64,000 nucleotides of DNA from Caulobacteraceae bacterium. Its GTDB lineage: Bacteria > Pseudomonadota > Alphaproteobacteria > Caulobacterales > Aquidulcibacteraceae. A program made the translations under genes and the position numbers. Under the pieces are notes generated by a model, which saw only the letters and a program-made list of their open reading frames with translations, made no database searches and had not been told where the DNA came from. The stretch lies in NCBI GenBank assembly GCA_009773335.1, contig WRPF01000017.1:41849-105848 (forward strand), in the 5' to 3' direction. Shown here one piece after another: positions 8,290-15,858 of this stretch. Positions within the stretch are counted from its first letter, which is position 1, and each line of letters opens with the position of its first letter.

Positions 8290-8874
8290 ATGTACGGTTT
8301 TGGACATCATCGCCGCCGCTGGGGCGGCCACTTCTCCGAAGGACACCACGGAGGCTTCGGCGGCCGCCATGGCGGCGGACGCCATCGTGGCCCTGGAGGC
8401 CGCTATTTCGAGCACGGCGCGCTGAAGATCATCGCGCTCGCGCTGATCGCGGAGAAACCGCGCAACGGCTACGAGATCATCAAGGCGGTCGGCGAGAAGA
8501 CCAGCGGCGCCTACGAACCAAGCCCCGGCGTCGTCTACCCCACGCTCAATCTGCTGGAGGAATCCGGCCAGATCCGCGCCACCGAAGTCGATGGCAAGAA
8601 GGTCTTCGAGATCACCGACGAAGGCCGCGTAGCGCTCGACGCCAACAGGAAAATTCTGGAGACGTTCGAGGAGCGCTTCTCCGGCGAAGGCGCCAGCTGG
8701 GGGCCGAAAGGTGGATCGGGCGAAGGCCGCCCGCACCGCAGCGAAGTGCGCCGCGCCATGGGACGGCTGGTGATGGCGGTGCGCACGAAATTCGCCGAAG
8801 GCGTAAGCGAGCAGGACATCCCGACACTCGTGGCCGCCATCGACGCAGCGGCGGACGCGGTGGAAAAAGCGTGA
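8290..8874 (+). CDS. PadR family regulator with His/Gly-rich N terminus
   Basis: A 194-residue regulator. Residues 1-40 are a His/Gly/Arg-rich extension with repeated HH, GGRH and GGG units. Residues about 44-110 are the PadR winged helix (LIAEKPRNGYEIIKAVGEK, then PSPGVVYPTLNLLEE and ITDEGR), and the C terminus is helical for dimerisation. His-rich extensions on PadR proteins, as in enterobacterial YqjI/NfeR, can bind metals such as nickel, so metal sensing is plausible but inferred. A strong palindrome upstream (8219-8249) suggests autoregulation. No obvious target gene adjoins it: the next genes run on the other strand. Confidence 0.88.
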   Translation: MYGFGHHRRRWGGHFSEGHHGGFGGRHGGGRHRGPGGRYFEHGALKIIALALIAEKPRNGYEIIKAVGEKTSGAYEPSPGVVYPTLNLLEESGQIRATEVDGKKVFEITDEGRVALDANRKILETFEERFSGEGASWGPKGGSGEGRPHRSEVRRAMGRLVMAVRTKFAEGVSEQDIPTLVAAIDAAADAVEKA

Positions 8875-8877
8875 TTT

Positions 8878-9273
8878 CTAGGGTGAAATCACAAGCGGAT
8901 GAAATTCGAGCAGCGCATCGCGCGAGACGAGTTTCATCCCTTCCACCTGGGCCTGCACAAGCAGCAGGTCGTCGAATGGGTCCCGATGACCGAGCGGCGT
9001 CTCCAGCGTGGCGGCTGAATGGTCAGGCGTCAGCGGAAGGAAGTCGAGATCGAGATTGCGCAGGATAGCCAGCGCATCTTCCGGTCGCTGCGGCCCCTTG
9101 CGGGCGCCTGACCGGTACTTGACGCCCCACTTGAGGCGCATTTCCCATACGGCGACTGCGCTCACAACGAAGCGGCCCTTGCTTCGCTCAAAGAACCGCT
9201 TCTCGCTCGCGGGCGCGCCCCTGAACGCCGCTGCGAACATGTAGACGTAGTGCGTGTCCAGAAGCAGCGTCAC
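8878..9273 (-). CDS. vapC: PIN-domain toxin, VapC family
   Basis: A 131-residue PIN-domain ribonuclease, toxin half of a type II module. The acidic metal-binding residues are visible: D6 (LLLDTHY), E44 (AVWEM), D98 or D101 (HRDPFDD) and D119 (SRDA). It begins inside the stop of the antitoxin gene (4-bp overlap), as usual for coupled toxin-antitoxin pairs. Its RNA target cannot be predicted. It runs convergent with the PadR gene, the two stops being 3 bp apart. Confidence 0.9.
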   Translation of the reverse strand: MTLLLDTHYVYMFAAAFRGAPASEKRFFERSKGRFVVSAVAVWEMRLKWGVKYRSGARKGPQRPEDALAILRNLDLDFLPLTPDHSAATLETPLGHRDPFDDLLLVQAQVEGMKLVSRDALLEFHPLVISP

Positions 9274-9533
9274 TCCTCAAGGCCAAGCAGGCGGCGGCTC
9301 AGCGCGGGATCGTCGAGATCATCCGTCCACGGCGGGCCATCCTCGAAGACGCCGTGCTTCTCGTGGACCCGGCGCACCTCCTCGAAGTCGATGCCGCCGC
9401 GCCGCTTGCCGAGCGCGAGTTCGCCGAGCGCCTCACGGACGAGCGACTCCACAGACTGATGCTTCTCCTTCGCCAGCTTGCGCAGGGCGTCGTGGACGTC
9501 TTCCGGGATGTTGCGGATGGTGATGGCGGACAT
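9270..9533 (-). CDS. vapB: ribbon-helix-helix antitoxin, FitA/VapB-like
   Basis: An 87-residue protein: a ribbon-helix-helix DNA-binding domain (ITIRNIPEDVHDALRKLAKEKHQSVESLVREAL, about 4-36) and an acidic C-terminal tail with LDDPALSRRLLGLEE that should wrap the PIN toxin. It lies directly upstream of the toxin, overlapping it by 4 bp, and next to a palindromic operator at 9540-9559. The pair probably represses its own promoter, as known for this family. Confidence 0.88.
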   Translation of the reverse strand: MSAITIRNIPEDVHDALRKLAKEKHQSVESLVREALGELALGKRRGGIDFEEVRRVHEKHGVFEDGPPWTDDLDDPALSRRLLGLEE

Positions 9534-9539
9534 CGGATG

Positions 9540-9559
9540 ATGATATCACGCGATATCAT
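9540..9559. promoter_or_regulatory. toxin-antitoxin operator palindrome
   Basis: ATGATATC and GATATCAT are perfect 8-bp arms around ACGC, starting 6 bp upstream of the antitoxin start. This is a typical site for ribbon-helix-helix antitoxin dimers. The transketolase-like gene begins 38 bp away on the other strand, so binding here could affect both. Confidence 0.6.
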
Positions 9560-9596
9560 TTTGGCCAATCGCGGCAGGCCGCTATAGCCTCGCCCC

Positions 9597-11996
9597 ATGA
9601 CCGCCCGCTCCATCGCCGATCTCACCCCTGCCCGCGCCGCGCCTGATCTCGCCGCACTCGCAAAGCTCGAGGAGCGCATGCTGTGGCTGGCTGCGTGGAC
9701 CATCCACAACGCCAATCACCTCCGCGAAAGCCGCGACGGCTTGAAAGTGGGCGGCCACCAGGCGTCGTGCGCGTCGATGACCACGATCATGACGGCGCTG
9801 TTCTTCCATGCGCTGCGCCCGCAGGACCGCATCGCGGTGAAGCCGCACGCGAGCCCGCTGTTTCACGCGATCCAGTACATGCTGGGCCGACAGACTCGCG
9901 AACAGCTCGAGAGGTTCCGCGCGCTCGGCGGCGCACAATCGTATCCGTCGCGTACGAAGGACAAGGACGACGTGGATTATTCCACGGGCTCCGTGGGCTT
10001 GGGCGTCGCGGTGACGGCGTTCGGCAGCCTCGTGCAGGACTACCTCGCCGCGCGCGGCAAGATTCCGCCCGAGCGCATGGGCCGTTTCATCGCGACGGTG
10101 GGCGACGCGGAACTGGACGAAGGCAATGTCTATGAAGCGCTGATCGAGGCGTGCAAGCACGACCTGCGCAACATCTGGTGGATCGTCGACTACAACCGCC
10201 AGTCCCTCGACGCGGTGACGCCGGACCGGATGTTCGACCGTTTCGACGATATCTTCGCCGCAGCGGGCTGGCGTGTGGAAACGCTGAAATACGGCCGGAG
10301 CTTGCGCGATGCGTTCAAGGCGCCGGGCGGCGGACAACTTCGCGAATGGATCGATGCGTGCCCGAACGATCTCTACGCCGCGCTGTGCTTTGAAGGCGGC
10401 GCATCGTGGCGCGAACGTCTCGATGGCGACCTGAAAGGCCCGGCGCAGAAACTGCTCGCGGCCTATGACGACGAGGGGCTCGCAAAACTGATGACCTCGC
10501 TCGGGGGGCATTGCCTTGAAACGATGATCGAGGCGTTCGATCGCGCAGCATCTTCCGAGACGCCGATCTTCATGCTCGCCTACACGGTGAAGGGCTGGCG
10601 CCTGCCCTTCCAGGGCCACAAGGACAATCACTCCGGCCTCATGAACCCCACGCAGATGGGTGCGTTTCGCGGCAAGATGGGCGTACCGGAGGGCCGCGAA
10701 TGGGAACCCTTTGCGGGTCTGCCCATCGAGATCGAGACGCAGTGCAAGGCGGCGCTCGCGGCTTCACCGTGGGCGAAAAACACCCAACGCCGTTTCGACG
10801 CGCAGCGCGTGCCGGTGCCGTCGCGTGCGGACTTCCCCCGCGTCGAGGATGCGGAGATCTCCACGCAAGCCGCGTTCGGCAAAATCCTCAACGACATCGC
10901 GCGCACGGGCGGGCCGCTGGCGGACGCCATCGTCACCACATCGCCGGACGTCTCCGTCTCTACCAATCTCGGCGCGTGGGTGAACCGGCGCGGGCTTTTC
11001 AGCCGCAAGACGGACGAGGACGTGTTCCGGAAGCGCAAGATCGCGTCTGCTCAAATCTGGACGGAGACACCGCAGGGACAACACATCGAACTCGGCATCG
11101 CCGAGAACAATCTCTTCCTCAATCTTGCAGCGTTCGGCCTGTCTGCGCCGCATTTCGGCGAACGCCTTTTGCCCATCGGCACCCTCTACGACCCGTTCAT
11201 CGCGCGCGGCCTCGATGCGCTGAACTACGCCTGTTACCAGGATGCGCGCTTTCTGCTTGTGGCGACGCCGTCGGGCGTGACGCTCGGTCCCGAAGGCGGC
11301 GCGCACCAGTCGGTCTCGACGCCGCTGATCGGCATGGGTCAACCCAATCTCGATTCATACGAGCCCGCGTTTGCCGACGAACTCGCCGTGCTGATGCGCC
11401 ATGCGCTCGAACACATGCAGGCCGACGATGGCGGCAGTTCGTATTTCCGCCTGACCACGCGTGCGCTCGCGCAACCGAAACGCGCCGATGCATCTTGGGA
11501 AGATGATGCGCTCGCGGGCGCCTACTGGCTCGTTGCGCCGGCGCAGAACGCCGATCTGGTGATCGCCTACCAGGGCGCCCTGGCGCCGGAGGCGATCGAA
11601 GGGCACGCACGCCTGCTGGAGGATCACCCCGGCGCGGGATTGCTCGCGATCACGTCCGCCGATCTCCTTCACCGCAACTGGACGGCGGCGGGAAGAAGTA
11701 GGTGGGAGCGCGCGCCTTCAGGCGCGCAACCGAACGACGATGCGGGCCTGAAGGCCCGCGCTCCCAGCCATATCGCCAGTCTCCTCGCGCCCCTCTCCCC
11801 GCGCGCCGGCATCGTCACGCTCATCGACGGCTCGCCATCTGCGCTCTCGTGGCTCGGCTCCGTGCATGGCCATCGCGTGCGCGCGCTCGGCGTGGAGACC
11901 TTCGGCCAGACCGGCGATCTGCCCGATCTCTACCGACACTTGCGTCTCGACGCCGACGCTATCCTCGACGCCGCCGCCGATCTCGCCCTGGGATAA
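9597..11996 (+). CDS. transketolase / 2-oxoacid dehydrogenase E1-like enzyme
   Basis: A 799-residue thiamine-diphosphate enzyme with transketolase-type architecture, closest in style to homodimeric E1 (AceE-like) proteins. The TPP pyrophosphate/magnesium motif is GDAELDEGN (169-177); VKPHASPLFHAIQYMLG (81-97) resembles the AceE substrate-side region. The C-terminal pyrimidine domain includes IELGIAENNLF. Residues about 702-724 are encoded by an in-frame palindromic element (11703-11766), giving a low-complexity insert in the C-terminal domain. No E2 or E3 gene is adjacent, so the reaction is unsettled: 2-oxoacid decarboxylation or transketolation. Confidence 0.8.
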   Translation: MTARSIADLTPARAAPDLAALAKLEERMLWLAAWTIHNANHLRESRDGLKVGGHQASCASMTTIMTALFFHALRPQDRIAVKPHASPLFHAIQYMLGRQTREQLERFRALGGAQSYPSRTKDKDDVDYSTGSVGLGVAVTAFGSLVQDYLAARGKIPPERMGRFIATVGDAELDEGNVYEALIEACKHDLRNIWWIVDYNRQSLDAVTPDRMFDRFDDIFAAAGWRVETLKYGRSLRDAFKAPGGGQLREWIDACPNDLYAALCFEGGASWRERLDGDLKGPAQKLLAAYDDEGLAKLMTSLGGHCLETMIEAFDRAASSETPIFMLAYTVKGWRLPFQGHKDNHSGLMNPTQMGAFRGKMGVPEGREWEPFAGLPIEIETQCKAALAASPWAKNTQRRFDAQRVPVPSRADFPRVEDAEISTQAAFGKILNDIARTGGPLADAIVTTSPDVSVSTNLGAWVNRRGLFSRKTDEDVFRKRKIASAQIWTETPQGQHIELGIAENNLFLNLAAFGLSAPHFGERLLPIGTLYDPFIARGLDALNYACYQDARFLLVATPSGVTLGPEGGAHQSVSTPLIGMGQPNLDSYEPAFADELAVLMRHALEHMQADDGGSSYFRLTTRALAQPKRADASWEDDALAGAYWLVAPAQNADLVIAYQGALAPEAIEGHARLLEDHPGAGLLAITSADLLHRNWTAAGRSRWERAPSGAQPNDDAGLKARAPSHIASLLAPLSPRAGIVTLIDGSPSALSWLGSVHGHRVRALGVETFGQTGDLPDLYRHLRLDADAILDAAADLALG
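11703..11766. repeat. palindromic element inside coding sequence
   Basis: TGGGAGCGCG at the left and CGCGCTCCCA at the right are inverted ends. Inside are two hairpins, CGCGCCTTCAGGCGCG and GCGGGCCTGAAGGCCCGC. The element sits in frame in the transketolase-like gene, so it is translated (peptide GRSRWERAPSGAQPNDD then AGLKARAPS). The organisation matches the intergenic REP-like copies, but the end sequence is different. Confidence 0.75.
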
Positions 11997-12000
11997 TCCG

Positions 12001-12579
12001 ATGAACGACGTTCTTGCGCGCCTGCAGGCCTTTTTCGCCGCGTTCGGACCGAGCGAGTGGCTCGCGTTCGGCTCCGCCATCGCCGCCGCTTGGTCCTTCC
12101 TGCTGAACCGCGCGACCGTGCAGCGTCAGGAACGCATGCAGTTCGAGGCGCTGCGCGCGGCGCGCGACACCGATCTCATCGGCTGGGCGGACGAGGTGAT
12201 CGAGCGCCTTTCCGATGCGCAGCGCCTGTGTCGCGACATGGATGACCGGCTCATCGCCGGTGACGCTTTCCTCCAGGCGCGCAGCGAGACGCGCACGCGC
12301 CTGTCCGCGCTGCTCGATCGCGGCCGTCTCTTCTTTCCGAACACGAAGGCCGAAGACGAAGCCGAGAAGGCCGCCGCTTTCCAGGGCAAGCGGCAAAAGG
12401 CGCTCAACGCCATCTTCGCCGCTTACCGGATCGTCAGCGATCTCACCCGCGAGGGCGGCCCGGCGCCGCGCGATGCGGTGCTCGCGCTGGTGGAGGAAAA
12501 GCGCCTGTTCGTGTCGGAGGTGTTCCTGCACATCGACCCGCGCCGCCGGCGCGACGTCATCACGGCGCTGGAGCGCTGA
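12001..12579 (+). CDS. hypothetical protein with one membrane segment
   Basis: A 192-residue protein of unrecognised family. It has one N-terminal hydrophobic segment (about 18-38, WLAFGSAIAAAWSFLL) followed by a long, charged, helical cytoplasmic part with many Arg/Glu/Asp residues and a likely coiled coil. ATG 12001 lies 5 bp after the transketolase stop, so the two are probably co-transcribed. The frame is open upstream from 11866, but that overlaps the previous gene and is not credible coding. Confidence 0.65.
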   Translation: MNDVLARLQAFFAAFGPSEWLAFGSAIAAAWSFLLNRATVQRQERMQFEALRAARDTDLIGWADEVIERLSDAQRLCRDMDDRLIAGDAFLQARSETRTRLSALLDRGRLFFPNTKAEDEAEKAAAFQGKRQKALNAIFAAYRIVSDLTREGGPAPRDAVLALVEEKRLFVSEVFLHIDPRRRRDVITALER

Positions 12580-12581
12580 CA

Positions 12582-12608
12582 AAAAAGCGACGCTCCGGAG
12601 AGCGCCGC
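12582..12608 (-). terminator. intrinsic terminator, minus strand
   Basis: Read on the minus strand, GCGGCGCT pairs with AGCGTCGC (one G-U pair) around a CTCCGG-type turn, followed directly by TTTTTT. It lies about 220 bp beyond the stop of the phosphotransferase gene (12825-13898) and probably ends that transcript; it also separates it from the convergent gene ending at 12579. Confidence 0.6.
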
Positions 12609-12728
12609 TGCAGGGATGCACGGATGAAGGATCGATGGATCCAACGCGGGCAGCTTCGCGCGATGTGGCCCGACTGGCTGTGACCTGCGTCACCTCAACG
12701 ATATCTTCTCCCCGCAGAGAAACGCTCG

Positions 12729-12798
12729 TTCCCGACGAAAGTCGGGAACCATTTCACCCCGGCGCGACGTCGATGGACCCCGACTTTCGTCGGGGTCG
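12729..12798. repeat. paired small hairpins with shared core
   Basis: TTCCCGACGAAAGTCGGGAA (12729-12748) and GACCCCGACTTTCGTCGGGGTC (12777-12798) are each palindromic. They share CCGACGAAAGTCGG in opposite orientation, while the flanking pairs differ but still pair within each hairpin. This is the same design as the REP-like copies, with another core. The rest of 12609-12824 shows no gene. Confidence 0.65.
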
Positions 12799-12824
12799 AG
12801 CGAAATTCTGAGCGCCGCACCGGA

Positions 12825-13898
12825 TCAAAGAAACCGCAGCGCGTCGTGGTCCATGATCTGGCTCGTGGCGCCGTTGAGCATGCAGAAGAACATGTCGTCG
12901 CCGCGCGCGGTGCGGGTGACGACCATCGCCGCGAAGAAGGCCGTCAGGAACAGCTGGAAGCTGCCGGCGGCGTAGTCGGTGACGAGTTCCGCGCGCGTGT
13001 AGTTCTTCACACCGCGCGACACGAGGCCGGTGTGATACCGGTCCAGCAGCGCGGTCTCGTTCGCGCGGCGCTCTTCCGGCGTGATGGCGCCGCCGAGGAA
13101 ATACGCCACGTCCGTCGCGCCGACCGAGTACGCGATCGACTGCCAGTCGAGCACCGTCACCGGCTTGCCGCCTGCGGGCGTGCCGAACATCATGTTGTCC
13201 GGCCGGAAATCGTTGTGCGTGAGGCAGCGGGGGCGATCATTGCGGACACGGTTGACATCGTACGTCTCGACCATGCGCTCGCCGATATGGCGCGCCTCGG
13301 GCGTCAGCCGTTCGGCGTACTGCATGGTGAAACCTTGCCAGATTGCTTTCACCATCTCCGGCGTGATCGGCCTTGCGGCCTTCGGCGTGTTGTTCACCCA
13401 GGCGTAGTCGTCGAGGCTGTCGTCACCCCAGTGCGAGGCGTGCAGCTTGGCGGCTTCGTCGATCACGATCCCCGCGGTCGCGATGCTCACGCCCTTCAAT
13501 TGGTCGCCCTGCTCGGCGGGCGCGAGATCGTCCATCATCAGCACGAATTCGTGCGTGGCGTCATCGACGTCGGTGAACCAGCAGCGCGGCGTCGAGATCA
13601 GCGCGCTCGACGCGAGGTGGCGGTAGAAATTCACTTCCCGCCAGTAGTTGCCGAGCGAGACGCCCGCCGCGCGGCTTTCATCGCCCGGTGACGGAAACTT
13701 GCCGACGAGCGAGCGCGGCGCGCCTTCGACATCGCGGGCATACTCGAACACGAAGCGCACGCTTTCGCCGATCTGGCCGGTGCCGACATTCTTCGCCGTG
13801 AAGCTCTTCACGTCCGCATCGACGCCGCCTTCGCGCAGGACTGCGGTCAACCAGCGGGCGTCGATGTCCTTGGGGCGGCGGATATCCGGCTTTGTCAT
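12825..13898 (-). CDS. aminoglycoside/choline kinase-like phosphotransferase
   Basis: A 357-residue protein with the APH/EcKinase-type kinase fold. The catalytic loop is LTHNDFRPDNMMFG (HxD...N pattern) and the metal-binding aspartate is in VLDWQS. A glycine-rich N-terminal part (NVGTGQIGESVRFVFEY) binds ATP. Such proteins are common next to acyl-CoA genes in alphaproteobacteria; the substrate is unknown and antibiotic resistance should not be assumed. The start at 13898 (MTKPDIRRPKDID) fits the family N terminus; the open frame extends upstream without conserved sequence. It faces the enoyl-CoA hydratase gene. Confidence 0.82.
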   Translation of the reverse strand: MTKPDIRRPKDIDARWLTAVLREGGVDADVKSFTAKNVGTGQIGESVRFVFEYARDVEGAPRSLVGKFPSPGDESRAAGVSLGNYWREVNFYRHLASSALISTPRCWFTDVDDATHEFVLMMDDLAPAEQGDQLKGVSIATAGIVIDEAAKLHASHWGDDSLDDYAWVNNTPKAARPITPEMVKAIWQGFTMQYAERLTPEARHIGERMVETYDVNRVRNDRPRCLTHNDFRPDNMMFGTPAGGKPVTVLDWQSIAYSVGATDVAYFLGGAITPEERRANETALLDRYHTGLVSRGVKNYTRAELVTDYAAGSFQLFLTAFFAAMVVTRTARGDDMFFCMLNGATSQIMDHDALRFL

Positions 13899-14077
13899 GC
13901 GGCTCTTCTTCAGGCGGTTGGCTGGTTGACGAACACTTCGTCGAGCGCGATGCGTCGCCGCGCAGGACGCCACTTTCCGCCGAGGTTCCAGCCTTTGCAA
14001 GGCGGGCCCGCTTGCGGGGATGCGACGAACGTGGTGCCCTCAGCATCGAACACGCCATGACGTAACGGGAGCGAAGC

Positions 14078-14884
14078 ATGGAAGACCGGATCACTGTGAC
14101 GATGCGCGACGCCGTGGCCGATGTGCGGCTCGTGCGCGCCGACAAGATGAACGCCCTCGACGACGCAATGTTCACGGCGCTGATCGAGACCGGCGAGCGC
14201 CTGAAGACCGACAAGTCGGTGCGCGCCGTGGTGATCTCCGGCGAAGGCCGCGCCTTCTGCGCCGGGCTCGACATGGGTAACTTCGCGAAAATGGCGTCGG
14301 GCGAACGCAAGGGCGGCGCCGGCGCGCTCGTCACCGAGAACCGCACGCCCGGCGGCGCCAACCGCGCGCAACAGGCGGTCTATGTGTGGCGCGAGATTCC
14401 CGTGCCGGTGATCGCCGCCGTCCACGGCGTCGCATTCGGCGGCGGCTTCCAGCTCACGCTCGGCGCCGACATCCGCTTCGTCGCGCCCGATGCGAAGCTC
14501 GCCATCCTCGAGATCAAGTGGGGTCTCATCCCCGACATGGCCGGAATGGTGCTGCTGCGTGGCCTCGTGCGCGACGACGTTGCGCGCGAACTCACCTACA
14601 CCGGCCGCATCTTCACCGGCGAGGAAGCACTCTCGCTCGGCATCGCGACGCGCGTCTGCGCCGATCCCTACGCCGAAGCGCTCAAGCTCGCCGAAGAGAT
14701 TGCGGACAAGAGCCCCGACGCGATCCGCGCGGGCAAGCGGCTGTTCGCTGTCATGCGGGATGGCGATCCGAAGCAGATCCTTCTCGAAGAGTCCCGCGAG
14801 CAGATCGCGCTCATCGGCTCGCCGAACCAGATCGAGGCGGTGATGGCGGGCATGCAAAAGCGCGCCGCAGTGTTCAAGGATTGA
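14078..14884 (+). CDS. enoyl-CoA hydratase/isomerase (crotonase) family
   Basis: A 268-residue crotonase-fold enzyme acting on acyl-CoA, probably hydrating enoyl-CoA in fatty or aromatic acid degradation. Visible are GRAFCAGLDMGNF (about 61-73), the oxyanion-hole segment HGVAFGGGFQLTLGADIRF (about 116-134) and IKWGLIPDMAG (about 147-157). At the second catalytic glutamate position the sequence has aspartate (PDMAG), so the exact reaction is less certain. Start ATG 14078 follows GGAG. It lies upstream of the SDR gene across a palindromic repeat. Confidence 0.88.
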   Translation: MEDRITVTMRDAVADVRLVRADKMNALDDAMFTALIETGERLKTDKSVRAVVISGEGRAFCAGLDMGNFAKMASGERKGGAGALVTENRTPGGANRAQQAVYVWREIPVPVIAAVHGVAFGGGFQLTLGADIRFVAPDAKLAILEIKWGLIPDMAGMVLLRGLVRDDVARELTYTGRIFTGEEALSLGIATRVCADPYAEALKLAEEIADKSPDAIRAGKRLFAVMRDGDPKQILLEESREQIALIGSPNQIEAVMAGMQKRAAVFKD

Positions 14885-14894
14885 TGCAATCGCC

Positions 14895-15018
14895 CTCCCT
14901 CCCCTCGATGGGGAGGGTGGCCTGAGCGAAGCGCTTCGCCCCATTCGCCTCTCGCCCCATCACGGAGGGCACACCCCACCCGGCGCTTCGCGCCACCCTC
15001 CCCATCGAGGGGAGGGAG
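14895..15018. repeat. 27-bp perfect inverted repeat pair, CTCCCTCCCC family copy 1
   Basis: The 27-bp arm at 14895-14921 (starting CTCCCTCCCCTCGATGGGG) is the exact reverse complement of 14992-15018. Each arm is itself a hairpin (CCTCCCC with GGGGAGG around TCGAT). The 70 bp between them is also partly self-complementary (GCGAAGCGCTTCGC). It fills the gap between the crotonase and SDR genes. A second copy lies at 38227-38376. Confidence 0.85.
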
Positions 15019-15054
15019 AGATAGACTTCGAACACTCACGCACAGGAGAACGAC

Positions 15055-15843
15055 ATGGCACGCCTCACCGGAAAAACCGCCGTCATCACCGGCGCAGCAA
15101 GCGGCATCGGGCGCGCGTCCGCGCTGTTGTTCGCGCGTGAAGGCGCCAACGTCATCGCCGTCGATCTCTCGGAGGAGGTCAAGAAGACCGTCGAGATGCT
15201 GAAGGCCGAGGGCGGCAAGGGCGTGGCGATTGTCGGCGATGCGGCGTCCGCCAAGGTCATCGGCGACGCCGTCGCGCTGGCGGAGAAGGACTACGGCGGC
15301 ATCGACGTGATGTTCGCCAACGCCGGCGTTTCGGGCGGCCTGCCGGGCCTCTTCGAACTCACCGAAGAGAACTGGACCAATCTGCTGCGCATCAATCTCG
15401 TGGGCGTGTTCCTCGCCGTGCAGGCGGCGGCGCGGCCGATGGTGGAGCGCAAGCGCGGATCGATCATCTGCACGGCGAGCGTCGCTGGCATCCGCTCCGG
15501 CGCGGGCGGCATGCCCTACTCGGCCTCGAAGGCCGGCGTCATCTCCATCGCGCAGACGGCGGCCAACCAGCTTGCGGGATCGGGCGTGCGCGTGAACGCG
15601 ATCTGCCCCGGCCTCACCGAAACCGGTATGACGAAACCCGTGTTCGATCACGCCCGCGCCCGCGGCAGCGAAGGCAAGATCGGCCAGCTCAATCCGTTGA
15701 AGCGCGCCGCGGCGCCGGAAGAACTCGCGCAAGTCGCGCTGTTCCTGGCGAGCGACGACGCATCCTACGTGAATGGTCAGGCGATTGCGGTGGATGGCGG
15801 ACTGTCGAGTTCGCACCCGGTGGTGCCGGGCAAGATGGCCTGA
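15055..15843 (+). CDS. short-chain dehydrogenase/reductase (SDR)
   Basis: A 262-residue classical SDR. It has the cofactor motif TGAASGIG (about 12-19), the NAG motif (ANAGVSG, about 89-95), a catalytic serine in CTASVA, the YSASK active site (about 157-161), and ICPGLTETGM after it. An aspartate after the second beta strand (VIAVDLS) favours NAD(H). It probably oxidises a 3-hydroxyacyl or other secondary alcohol, which would suit the neighbouring enoyl-CoA hydratase. A strong AGGAG lies before the start. Confidence 0.9.
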   Translation: MARLTGKTAVITGAASGIGRASALLFAREGANVIAVDLSEEVKKTVEMLKAEGGKGVAIVGDAASAKVIGDAVALAEKDYGGIDVMFANAGVSGGLPGLFELTEENWTNLLRINLVGVFLAVQAAARPMVERKRGSIICTASVAGIRSGAGGMPYSASKAGVISIAQTAANQLAGSGVRVNAICPGLTETGMTKPVFDHARARGSEGKIGQLNPLKRAAAPEELAQVALFLASDDASYVNGQAIAVDGGLSSSHPVVPGKMA

Positions 15844-15858
15844 ACCCAGATTTGAAGC

